From contig CM043951.1 of assembly GCA_014529385.2 (NCBI GenBank), forward strand, positions 112,132,969-112,196,968: 64,000 nucleotides of DNA. Direction: 5' to 3'. Origin of the DNA: Adiantum capillus-veneris (Eukaryota > Streptophyta > Polypodiopsida > Polypodiales > Pteridaceae). Numbering within the stretch: the stretch's first letter is position 1; every line of letters starts with the position of its first letter. The translations under genes and the position numbers were made by a program. Of the stretch, positions 24,601-34,496 are shown piece by piece. Under the pieces are notes generated by a model, which saw nothing but the letters and a program-made list of their open reading frames with translations, was not told the origin of the DNA and made no database searches.

Positions 24601-25423
24601 AATGTACGACTAGCTAGTGACTTTATTTCTAAACGTTTGAACGGCCACTCATAATCTTTGTTCGTTGTAGTATAAGTCATACACAGCAGCATGGTGTAAA
24701 GGTTGACATTTTAGGGTGGAACGAATCGACAAAAAGCGTTTTACTCAAGATTGTGGAATCATGGAAAAATTTGAACAGTCTAGTCGACGACGTTCCTCTG
24801 ATGCAGATCCTGTGGTGGCGGAACTCACTTACTTCGGCATGCTGCAAGAGATTTTGAGGATCGATTACAGAGGATTTTTTGTCGACTTGTTCGACGTGCA
24901 ATGGTTCAAGATAATCATGGAGGGTCGCAATGCTACTGTGCGTAGAGGAGAGTCTCGTTTTCTTGAGGTGGATTCTACTAAGAAATGGACTGACCTAAGA
25001 GACACTTTCGTACTACCCGAGCATTGTGAACAAGTAAGTATGTAAATAGTTAACATCCCCCTTTTACAAGTTATGTGCTTGAAAGCTCTCATGTAAGTTA
25101 TGTGGCTCTGGCAGGTAATATTTCATCCTACAAAGTCTACATCAAACTGGTGGTACGTCATAGAGGTAGCCCCTCGTAGTGCAAGGACGTATGAAGGCTA
25201 CCATGTGCCAATCACAACGGCATCAATGGAGGAGATCACAGAAGATGCTCAATCAGAAGCCGCTGCGGTGGTGCCAGACGAGCATCAAGATGCTACTACT
25301 CTATATGGGGTGCATGCAGAGGAGCTACAAAATGAAACAGAGGATATGTGTTTAAACGGAGAGCTCTATATAGATATAGGAAGTTATGCTGAGTTATGTG
25401 AGGATGAGAGAGAGATCTCTTAA
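21695..25423 (+). CDS. CACTA TNP2-like transposase, interrupted by a TGA
   Basis: Transposase that binds and cuts the ends of CACTA elements. Exons inferred from homology and GT-AG borders: 21695-22227, 22324-23063, 23147-23751, 23826-24596, 24671-25033 and 25115-25423. Exon 1 holds the Cys-rich N-terminal domain (LCPCNQCKHA). Exon 2 holds the transposase core: PNDCILFKGEY, CPKCDSEKY, LGLAMDGVNPFGQ with the likely first catalytic Asp, then WPVVIVNYNIPPW and MDVYLRPLLEELQQLW. Exon 3 continues the core. Exon 4 is the DUF4218 region (ILPVAIEGCL, VHLLVHIVDEVE, FLERFMKMLKGYVR). Exons 5-6 are the DUF4216 region (DYRGFFVDLFDVQWF). An in-frame TGA at 24704-24706 between these last two regions would truncate the protein, unless splicing there differs. 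Confidence 0.85.
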
Positions 25424-25695
25424 AGCCACAAATACTGTATTTGAACAATTTTGCTCCGTGTTGTAAAATCTCTGGCTCTCTAAGTACCTTCCATGGTGTA
25501 TAACGCTCTTTTCTACTCGCGCTCACATTCTTTGATTGAAAATTTTGAGTTTTCGACTTGCCTCTTCTATCACTCGATTCATCGCGTCATTGTATTTATA
25601 TGCGTCATTACGTCATTGTATTTAATGGTCTTTGCGTCATTGTCTACTCTATTCATTCAATATTAAGTTTTAATATTCGTGTGTTTAATGCAGGT

Positions 25696-27006
25696 ATGTA
25701 TGATAAGGAGTTTCTTTCTTCTTTGTCACCGCAGCAGAGACAATGGTACGTGGAGCGTCATCGCTCTGGCGCATCATCGCGCGTTCCTACTCCATCCGCA
25801 TCTCCCTCTCTTTCGGAGCATTCGGCGCGCTCCGAAGCTTCGGCGTCGACCAGACGAGATTCACACTCGTCTAGACACCGACGCTCTAGTGGTGGCGGTG
25901 GCGGTTGTTGTGGGGATTCCGCCACCGATGCCTCCACACCGCCTCGTGTTTCTACGAGGCTCTTTATCCTCCCCTTCTTTGCCCGCCCCCACACCAGCCA
26001 CAGCATCGCCATCTACGCCAGGTTTTGCACGGATGACTGTTCCTAGAAGCTACACACCTCTACCTACTCCGCCAGGAGCCACCCCTCTCGACACTCCTCG
26101 CTTCGGGGCGCAGACGCCGGTGGAGACACCTAACGTCCGTACCCCCATCGACACACCGCTACAGACCCCTGCCGAGACACCCAGGTTCACGCGTCACCGG
26201 CCAGAGGGCTTGTCTTACTCCATCGACTTCAGCGGCGGCATCATCATGGATGATGACGGCAAGAAGGTGATCTCGCGCATGCGTGGTCTTTCCTCTCAAC
26301 TGTTTAGACACTACATACTAAACAAATGGAGCGAAGTACCAAGTGATTTAAAAAACAGAGTCATCAGCATACTTCATGATGAGTTTCCCGTTCCAACACG
26401 GGATAAGCGCTTCAATGAAGACCTGATGAAGATTCGAATGCGCGAATACTACAAACACAAGCGTTCCGAAGTGCAAAAAGCAATCAAGAATGGGTGGAAC
26501 AGGCCAGATTGGCTGGCCAAAGAAGATTGGAAGAATGCGAAGAAAGCAGCGCGCGAGAATCCCGACAAGTGGAAGCAACAAAAGGATGCAGCCAGAGCGC
26601 GAGTAGAGGCAGGGAGGTCACACCACTTGGGGAGCGGTGGATGGGCATCATTTGAGGCCGATTTTGTAAGTGTTTTCACATTGCTCTTTATGTTCTATAG
26701 TTTAGGGTTTATGAGTTTTTTAATTCTAACATAATGAAATCTTTGTATGTTTTGACAGTGGTCGATGATAGGACGTGATCCCACACCGTACGAGCGCGAG
26801 TACGTAGGCAAGAAGGGCTTAAACGCCCTGATGGACATTCTCAGTTCTCGCGACGGCATGGTTAGTATTAGGGTTTACTCTTTTTTATTTTTTGTATTGT
26901 TTTATTAATGTCGTTATATGTTTATACTTACTGAAAGCTGTCTTATTGTCTTTTTTTGCAGAATCCGACAGATACGCCGCTTGGACGCGATGAGACGTCT
27001 GACTAG
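25696..27006 (+). CDS. TNPA-like second CACTA gene (Transposase_24 type), frame-disrupted
   Basis: Starts MYDKEFLSSLSPQQRQWYVERH at 25696, a usual opening for the accessory protein of plant CACTA elements. A Ser/Gly-rich stretch follows. The frame changes near 25960, after which the other frame gives a Pro/Thr-rich linker and a conserved helical domain (QLFRHYILNKWSEVP, then ILHDEFPVP, NGWNRPDWLAKEDWKNA and KAARENPDKWKQQKDAAR). Two introns with good borders follow: 26666-26758 and 26861-26961. The last exon is 26962-27006 (TAG). The partner is presumed to bind the subterminal GCGACGCTC repeats. The frame change may be a mutation or an undetected short intron. Confidence 0.75.
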
Positions 27007-27339
27007 ACGACGTCAGTTTAGTCGTAGCTAGATAGCATTAGTTTAGGGTTTCTCATAGCTTACGTCTTTTTGAACCATGTATATTATTACATTTGTCACC
27101 GCAGTTCCTTTTGCCAATCAATTCTTTATGCCTATGATGTTGTACAATTGTCATTATTACATTTGCCAATCAATTCATTTTGCCTATGATGTGTACAATT
27201 GTCAATTTTGCAAACAATGCGTCTTGTGGGTGACTATTTTGGGTCTATTATCTACCCTTGCACTTTTTTTAAAAAGTGAATCAAGTACAATATGGTTGAT
27301 GGGTGGCAGCGCATTCAATGCCCTGCCACCAAAAAAAAA

Positions 27340-27535
27340 TTCTCTCGGGCGTCGCTATAACCCTCGCTATTTATGGCTCTGTAGTGTCGCTATGAGCGTC
27401 GCTATAGTCTACAGTGTAAACGTCGCTATAAGCGTCGCTATGAGCGTCGCTATAAGTGCCGCTATTTAGCGACGTTTATAGCGACGCTCGTAGCGACGCT
27501 CGTAGCGACGGTTTTAGCGACGCCGGGGGTTATAA
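27340..27535. repeat. Right subterminal repeats of the CACTA element
   Basis: About a dozen copies of GCGTCGCTAT or its complement, first in one orientation (27345-27470) and then the other (27466-27525). This gives a large inverted arrangement just inside the right terminal repeat. Confidence 0.85.
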
Positions 27536-27884
27536 AAACCCAGTGTATTTCCGTCGCTAACAGCGTCACAAGAGCACACAACCTCTTGTAGTGAATCTAC
27601 TACATATACACATACTCTCTGTGACTTGCAAAACTCAACAAGCATCAATATTAAATTGCACCGACATGCACATCCATAATAACGCATATGGACGCAGATC
27701 CTCAGCAATATTTGACACAGATATTGGATGAAGTCCAAGTGGTGGGATCTACGGCAATGAAGTGAAGCACAATTCCCGTAAAGCTCGGATTTCATTTGGT
27801 TTGTCCTTGTTTACTTTTTTGGTCTCTATTTTCCCCCCTAATTGAGTTCACATTATGCGAGAGTGGTTTACTCATGGGGACAAA

Positions 27885-28115
27885 TAATTCCACGTGGGTG
27901 CGTGGTTAGAGCGTTGGGCTACCAAATGCGAGGTGCTAGGTTCGAGTCTCTTATCCAGGGGGGTTGCGGGTCAACATACAGACTTTTTTCCCAACCATCC
28001 CTGCTTTTTGAGATTCCCGCAGTGAGCTCACGCCCTTGATCCCACCGCCCTGGGGTCATTAAGGCCCGTGATCGATAGATAGTGTTGTGGGACGCAGATT
28101 CTTAATGATGAATGA
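27885..28115 (+). mobile_element. tRNA-derived SINE-like sequence in copy A
   Basis: An RNA polymerase III promoter is visible: box A TGGTTAGAGCGTTGG at 27903-27917 and box B GGTTCGAGTCT at 27939-27949, spaced as in a tRNA. The body after it (about 160 bp, ending near GTGGGACGCAGATTC) is not tRNA-like and is shared with copy B. This is the structure of a plant tRNA-derived SINE. Target duplications could not be resolved, and it could instead be a tRNA pseudogene with flanking repeat DNA. Confidence 0.6.
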
Positions 28116-28580
28116 TATAAGCCTCAACTTTAGATCTTTAATAGTATTGTGTTGTGATGAATTGTAGTGTCTAGCTGACGGTGCCAGCTTGTGGAAGGTC
28201 TGCTCCACAAGTAGCATCATGGGTCACACTGGAATCTTTATGTTTTTTATTCTCTCACTAACTTGAGAGGTGTTTTGTGCAGCCTCATAAGCCTCTCTCT
28301 CTCTCTCTCTCATATGAGCTAACACAAACCATGTCTAATCCGGTAATGACAAAAATTACTCTTCTTTTTTCAACGCTCGAGCATCCATATTTGTTTCACT
28401 TATTTGCATTGATAATTACATCCCTCCACAATTATACTCTTGCATACTTGCCATCCAAAAATGGCCTTAATAATATTGTAGTATTTTATTTATCAAATAT
28501 TTGCAAAGAGTAGAAGCAACAAATTGTATCGCTAGGATCTCCTTATCTTGTGAGACTACAAACAAACTCTTAAGAGTGGT

Positions 28581-28840
28581 CATTTGAGAAGAATTTTGAA
28601 TCCCTCCTAGAAAAAATCAACCATTTTTTCTGCCTTGAATTTGATGATCCAGCTAATGATCCAGCCATAAACTCAAAAGGAGTATCTCTCCTCTTGATTA
28701 ATATTAGACCATTTGAGAGGAATTTTGAAGCCCTCCTAAACAAAAACAATTATTTTTGTGCCTTGAATTTGAAGACAAAGCTATTGAGCCAACCATAACC
28801 TACAAAAGGAGTATCTTTCCTCTTGATTAGACCATGCCTA
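28581..28840 (+). repeat. Imperfect 129-bp tandem duplication in copy A
   Basis: The block starting CATTTGAGAAGAATTTTGAA at 28581 recurs at 28710, including the AAAAGGAGTATCT and CTCCTCTTGATTA-like ends. The same pair is present in copy B at 56941 and 57070, so the duplication predates the split of the copies. Confidence 0.75.
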
Positions 28841-30326
28841 TGACCATAGTCCAACAAAGAAATTAACATTTATACTTTACAATTGTTCTAGACAAACTAA
28901 AAAAATTAAGCCACAACTTTTATAGCAATAATAGCATGAAAATTTTGAACGTTCTCCAGTTAGATGTCAAGCTCTATCAGTGAGCCATCTCCAAGTCACT
29001 AGGACATAGTGAGGGTGTCTAGTAGTCTACCTTTACGACAAGTATAGCTCTAGATGTAATAGGCCATATCAATTGGAACAAGATCTACTTAGTGATGACG
29101 ATGTTAAATTTTTATCTTCTTGACACATTCAACAAAAATATATTTGCTTGAGAAAATAATTGAACATAGAAGAGGAAACCCTTTTAAAAGCATCTACACG
29201 AAGCCACATGTTTCACACTTTTAAGATATCATGCTAGGTAATATTGACAATTCTACATGCATCACATGGATAGCACATTTTTCATAGTGTAAATATACCA
29301 TGAAAAACAACCCTCATTTTTATAATAATTGGAAAAACAACTTGTGTGGGATCCATTTTTATCTTTGAGTGTTCCACGCTCACAACTTGTAATTGACCTA
29401 CTGTAATTTTCTTATGCAATGTTGTCTCTACCAGATATTTCCTTATTCTCATTTGGAAGGCTAAAATGGTCTGCAATGGTCTCATTTTTAGAAACTTGGT
29501 CTCTCTTACTGGCATAGAAGTGTCTTTGGTTGACCAAATAAGATAGGTATTGGAAAGAGTACAAATTAAAATAGCTAATTCCTTGCTCTGTTAGAAATTT
29601 TCATCACATGTAAGGATGATATTTCTTTAGGCCAATATCCTTCTTTATTTGCACTACTTTGATCCACTTCAAGGTGAAATCATGTGAACTTTTACCAAAT
29701 TTTTTGTCCATGGATAATACTAATTAGATATGATGATGGGCTACAGTATAAATATGTCTCTTGTATTAAATACCACTAGAAAGGTCCTGAAGGAAGGAAT
29801 CAAAATAGAATTTCCAAACAAATGTATGAGAATTCACAAAAAATTATCGCACATACAAAAACTCTAACAAGCATAAATGACATGTAGTGCTAATGTGCTT
29901 TCAGCCTTCACTCTCTTAATGCAAAGAGTGTTTTCTCGAAGACTCGTTTGTGGAGCTCTTCAAGTTTTACAAATGTTAAAGATCTTTAAGGATAGATCAA
30001 ATCGACTATGTACCAAATTTAGCATAAATTCCTTCATGTTCATCTGAACTCTTCTTTGAAACAAATTGAAGGCTCATGTGAGCATTCTTAGAGAAGAAAA
30101 ATGAAAAGGAAACATTCACAAACTAAAATAGCAGAAAATGACTATGGCTTAGTTTTAGAAATCCAGAAAAAGAAACGTCGACAAAGTAATAGCAAATTAC
30201 TAGATGTTGCCTAAGATTAGTTGAAAATTTTTAGGAAACAAACATAAATTGGAGCATAAATTGAGCAGAAATTGCGGAAGACCAAACTATAGATTGCGGA
30301 AGACCAAACTATGCAACGAGTCTTAA

Positions 30327-31668
30327 CACTAGAATGGTAACAAGACACTTTTATGTCCTTGGACACTTTTGTGTCCTGTTAAGTGACCATTTTGCTTGAA
30401 TTATTTGAAGAGTATGAAAATGAATTTCTAGGTGCTATATATCCACAAAGTTGCCTTATGAGCTGAAAAAAACTTAGCATTTTTTTTTGGAGTATCGATC
30501 TCACCATTAACCTTATTCTTGCACAACATTTTTGAACCTAAACTGTGTGAAAAAACGGGTCCTGTTTTTGGCTTTTTTTCAATTTTTGGTAACTATACCA
30601 CTCTAAACTTCATGTTTGTGAGGTTTAGATGGCTGGAGGTTAAGTCTTCATAGTTCTCAACATGTTTTGATGCTTGTAAGGAGAGCTAAGTGTTAAATTT
30701 GAAAGTTATGACCAATTTACAAGAATTGCATAATCCTGTTTTTTTGGCCAAAATTAGCACTTTTATGATTTTTTTGGTGGCTTTCTTGATATCCAAATTC
30801 AATTTTGATTGTGTAACTGTAATGTATAACATAAACCTAATCTTCCTTGATTTTTGGGGGACCTAATATGATATATAGCATAGTATACGATGATGGTTGA
30901 GTTTTTTGATTGCTGAAGAATACGATACATTTTAGAGTAGCAAGTATAACTTTCTCAATATTGCTAGTTTTTTAGGCCAATTGTGTGTATTTTGTAGGTA
31001 GTAACCATATCTAATCATAGACTACAAACTTGGCTAGATATTAAGTAGTTTCTATGGGTTTCTAGAGGTCATAATGCTAAACCCAATTTTTTCATGTTTG
31101 CTGTATTTAGCACTTTATCATTGCCCCCAAGGTTCCAATTTTAAGAGATCCATTATCCTTTTGACATGCTCCATGGCTCCTTTTGAATCCAAAGGCCCAA
31201 AGGGAACTAAGAAAACATGTATATAGTATCTGTATTGAGCGTGACTATAGAAACTTTGATGATAGGTCCGCAGAATGGCAAAAATGCAACTTTTTTGTAC
31301 CTTTTTTTTTTCCCAAAAAAAAATTAGTGAGGTATAAGAAACCATATGTTTTGGTCACCAACCCATTGAAGTTAATGGGGCATTTTATCTCATGTCCTTA
31401 AAAAATCCCCACTCTTATTTATATGCAATCAACCGTAAGAAATTGTTGTTTTGGGCAAAATGCACTGGTCCGCATCAACTTTGGAGGCTTGTAGCGACCA
31501 AGGGATGAGAAAAATTACAAGTTTCTCATTTTTTCCATATGTAGTAGTTATTGAACTATAAGCTCATGAAAGGATTTTTCAAAATGAGTGGATCTACTAT
31601 GGTTTTGGAATTTTTTCCCAAAACCCTGAAAGGACACTTTTATGTCCTGTTAGGTTACCATTCTAGTG
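30327..31668. mobile_element. 1.34-kb element with CACTAGAATGG inverted termini, flanked by TTAA
   Basis: Left end CACTAGAATGGTAAC at 30327 and its exact complement ending at 31668. The tetranucleotide TTAA lies directly outside both ends (30323-30326 and 31669-31672), and the inverted match extends outward to AGTC/GACT. GACACTTTTATGTCC-like motifs recur just inside both ends. The interior is AT-rich with poly-T runs and no credible coding frame. The CACTAG terminus suggests a small CACTA derivative, but its target duplication is 3 bp, whereas TTAA flanks are the mark of piggyBac-type insertion. The assignment is open. Confidence 0.7.
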
Positions 31669-31673
31669 TTAAG

Positions 31674-32640
31674 ACTTGGAGTATTTTGGTCGACTATGAG
31701 AAGAGATGTTAGATCTTTTGTAAAAGATTTCCCTCAGTGTCAAAAACAACACCCATTCCTCATGTAACATTGTTTCAAATGTCACATGTTCCTAAGTGGA
31801 GTAACTATTTGGTTACTTACTTATTGAACCGAACATTTCCTGAGGATATGAGTAAACGCCGTCAAAGAGCAATTGAAATGGAAGCAAGAGACTATGCTCT
31901 CATTGGGAACCAATTGTATCGGAGAGGTAAAGATAAACACTTGCGTCTTTGTGTAAATAAAAATGAGTATATTCCAATTATAGAACAAACACATGCTGGA
32001 TTAGCTGGAGGTCACTTTTCTAGTCAGACCACCGCAAGAGCAATCTTGATGGCAGGCACATGGTGGCCAACACTTTTTGTGGATGCCAAAGAATATGTTC
32101 GAAGGTGTGATGCTTGTCAACTAGCAAAAATGCCAACACGAGTAGACATCATGCCCTTAAGACCAATGATGGGGGCTAGAGCCTTCACAAAATGGGGTAT
32201 AGGTTTTGTTGGACCGATACTGCCACCTGCTTATAGAACCGAAGCTCAATATGTCATTGTATCTATGGACTATTTGACCAAGTGGGTCGAGGCTAAAGCA
32301 ACCCAAAAGAATGATGCCAGAACCACTGCTGCATTCTTATATGAGTATGTATTCACAAGGTATGGACTGCCAATAGAGATTGTCATTGATCAGGGAACTC
32401 ATTTCCTCAATGAGGTAAAAGAGTATTTGCTTAGTGAGTTTATGGTTATCCTAACAAATCAGCCCAAGCAAACGGACAAGCTGAGCATAGGAATAAAATT
32501 CTTAGCTCGTTACTGACCAAAGTGGTTAGTTCAAGAAAGATGGACTAGGAAATGAATCTCCATACCTCTCTATGGGCTTATCAAGTTTCATTCAAAACAG
32601 CTTTAAATGCCACACCCTTTAGCCTTGTTTATGGTCATTA
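31674..32640 (+). pseudogene. Ty3/gypsy integrase, N-terminal and catalytic part
   Basis: Two similar zinc-binding segments are found in tandem. The first, in a broken frame at 31679-31745, reads VFWSTMRRDVRSFVKDFPQCQ. The second, in the open frame 31737-32516, has the full HHCC motif (HAGLAGGHF, then RRCDACQLAK). The catalytic core gives WGIGFVGPILP and MDYLTKWVEA, and IDQGTHF supplies the second Asp. The frame is lost at the conserved QTDK/GIKF point before the final Glu. Degraded homology continues to YGH at about 32638, where the foldback element begins. The doubled zinc-binding segment suggests a join of two related elements. Confidence 0.75.
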
Positions 32641-34034
32641 GGAGATTTCGGAGGTCTTTTGGAGGGCCTTTTGGTAGAGAGAGGAAAATAAGCTCCTCCA
32701 ATGAGAGAAGAGCCTACGTTACGTAGAAAAATAGACTGATATTAACAAAAATATAAAAGGTGTCCCTCTCCTTATTTAATAATCTAGTGGTCCTTGAAGA
32801 CGAGCGCTCTCTTTTATTTAATGCGAGCACCTTTTTCAGAAGGTAGATGCGGTGCATTTGATACGGGATACGTCATCACTAGAACTCAAAAAGTCACAAA
32901 ACTATCAAGTGGTGGAAGATTTTGAAACTTTTGATACTGCCAATGCGTCCGGAACACACATATCTCCTAGAAATGAATGTCCAATTGCCTCGCTTAGACA
33001 TCCAAAGAGGCCAAAAATATCAAACACCCCTAAAAGAACATTTTACTAACGGCGCGCGAGGGGGCATTTCAAAATTTTGGAATGCCTCCTCGCGCGCCGT
33101 TAGTAAAAAGGCCCTTTTTCCCTCTTTTTAGGGAGCTTTTTGAGAGAAAAATGTCCAAAAACCTCTAAAACGGGGCTTTTTGGAAAGATAAGTTTCCAAA
33201 AATTACTAAAAAGAGCTTTGTACTAACGGCGCACGAGGGGGCATTCCAAAATTTAGGAATGCCTCCTCGCGCGCCGTTAGTAAAAAGGCCTTTTTTTCCT
33301 CTTTTTAGGGAGCTTTTTGAGAGGAAAATGTCCAAAAACCTCTAAAAAGGGGCTTTTTGGAAAGATAAGTGTCCAAAAATCACTAAAAAAAGCTTTGTAC
33401 TAACGGCGCGCGAGGGGGCATTCCAAAATTTTGGAATGCCTCCTCGCGCGCCGTTAGTAAAAAGACCCTTTTTTCTTTTTTTTTAGGGAGCTTTTTGAGA
33501 GGAAAATGTCCAAAAACCTCTAAAGAGGGGCTTTTTGGAAAGATAAGTGTCCAAAAACCCCCAAAAATGGGCTTTGTACTAACGGCGCGCAGAGGGGCAT
33601 TCTAAAATTTTAGAATGCCTCCTCGCGCGCCTTTAGTAAAAAGCCCATTTTTGGGGGTTTTTTGACATTTTTTGCCTCTTCGGATGTCGGAATGAGACAA
33701 GTAGACATTCGTTTTTAAGGTATTTTGGCGTTCCGGATGCATTGGTGGTGTCAAAATCCTCAAAATCTATCACTATTTTACAGTTTGTGACTTTTCAACT
33801 TTCAGTGATGACGTAAGCTGCATTGAATGCGCCGCACATGCCTCCTGAAAAAGACGCTCGCATTAAATAAAAAAGTGACCGTTTTCAAGGACGATTGGGA
33901 ATATAAATCTACTTTTCAGAGTGTCTGGTTGTCCTTTTGGACGTACTCACAAGGTGCAAGTGCATTTTAAAAAAAGTTTCTAGAGAGAGAAATACAATTT
34001 CTTACAAGGCCCTCCAAATGACCTCCGAAATTTT
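32641..34034. mobile_element. 1.4-kb foldback element splitting the gypsy integrase
   Basis: The whole element is an imperfect palindrome. Left end ATTTCGGAGGTC, then TTTGGAGGGCCTT (from 32646). The complement of the right end reads almost the same, and matching may extend outward to CATTAG/CTAATG (32636 and 34040). The arms of about 400 bp match in sequence blocks such as TTATTTAATGCGAG, GTCATCAC and CCGGAAC. The centre has four palindromic units. No coding capacity. The integrase reading stops at the left edge and resumes at the right edge, which proves insertion. A clear direct target duplication was not found, so bases may have been lost at the junction. Confidence 0.75.
33044..33640. repeat. 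Four tandem palindromic units, period 177-179 bp
   Basis: Units start at 33044, 33221, 33398 and 33577. Each opens with TACTAACGGCGCGCGAGG, passes through a CATTCCAAAA centre, and closes with the complementary CCTCGCGCGCCGTTAGTA, a near-perfect palindrome of about 62 bp. The spacers contain GGGAGCTTTTTGAGAG and GGGGCTTTTTGGAAAGATA in every unit. The fourth palindrome is the most damaged. Confidence 0.9.
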
Positions 34035-34037
34035 CTA

Positions 34038-34496
34038 ATGCTTGATGCCATACTGCCAATAGAATTTCTATTGCCGACATTAAGGGTAGCACAGACTCTT
34101 GAGTGGACTAGACATGAATTGTCAGAAAGACTTGAAGATTTGGAAAAGCTAGACAAGAAAAGGCTAACTGCTGTAGCTCATATCTATGCACAAAAGCGGA
34201 AACAAAAACAGTTTTTTTTTAATTCCCACTTAATCACCAAAATTTTCAAGAAAGGGGACTTAGTTCTAATCTATTCCCTTAAGCAACACATTCCTAAGTT
34301 TAAGAAAAAGAGAAATGGACCATTTATCATTGAAGATGTATCTCAAAGTGGAGCAGTAAAATTGTCAACCCTAGATGGTGAACCAATGGCTAATTGGATT
34401 AGTGGATGTCATTTAAAGAAATACAATTTTCCACTAACCAATCAATTTCTAGAGAGAATGCATGCAGCCAAACAAAGGAAGATGAAGCGACAATAG
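34038..34496 (+). pseudogene. Ty3/gypsy integrase C-terminal part, after the foldback element
   Basis: A 152-codon frame that continues the integrase: AILPIEFLLPTLRVAQ, which matches the region after the catalytic core. A helical segment (ERLEDLEKLDKKRLTAVAHI) follows, then the C-terminal DNA-binding part (FKKGDLVLIYSLKQHIPKFK, NGPFIIEDV, GAVKLSTLDGEP, NWISGCHLKKY). Together with 31674-32640 it formed one gene before the foldback insertion. The ATG at 34038 lies at the junction and is not a natural start. Confidence 0.8.

Larger units (their letters stand above)
19622..27593 (+). mobile_element. CACTA (En/Spm-type) DNA transposon, 8.0 kb
   Basis: Terminal inverted repeats begin CACTACAAAAGG at 19622 and CACTACAAGAGG on the opposite strand, ending at 27593. 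The 3-bp target duplication AAT is present on both sides (19619-19621 and 27594-27596), and the empty site is visible in copy B near 55885. Dense GCGACGCTC-type subterminal repeats lie inside both ends. The element carries a TNP2-like transposase gene, a TNPA-like gene and a captured HMA-domain fragment. Both transposon genes are in plus orientation. The breaks in both genes suggest this copy cannot move by itself. Confidence 0.95.
27594..30265 (+). repeat. Copy A of the 3.5-kb repeat, right part
   Basis: Matches copy B from 55887 to about 58345 with scattered substitutions and small indels. Contains the SINE-like block, an internal 129-bp tandem duplication and AT-rich non-coding DNA. Similarity stops near an ACATAAATTG-containing block at 30247-30265, after which the two copies differ. 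Confidence 0.85.

Noticed and set aside
27340-27535. The regular GCGTCGCTAT repeats considered as a CRISPR-like or satellite array
   Set aside because: They lie just inside a proven CACTA terminus, vary in spacing and orientation, and fit transposase-binding subterminal repeats.
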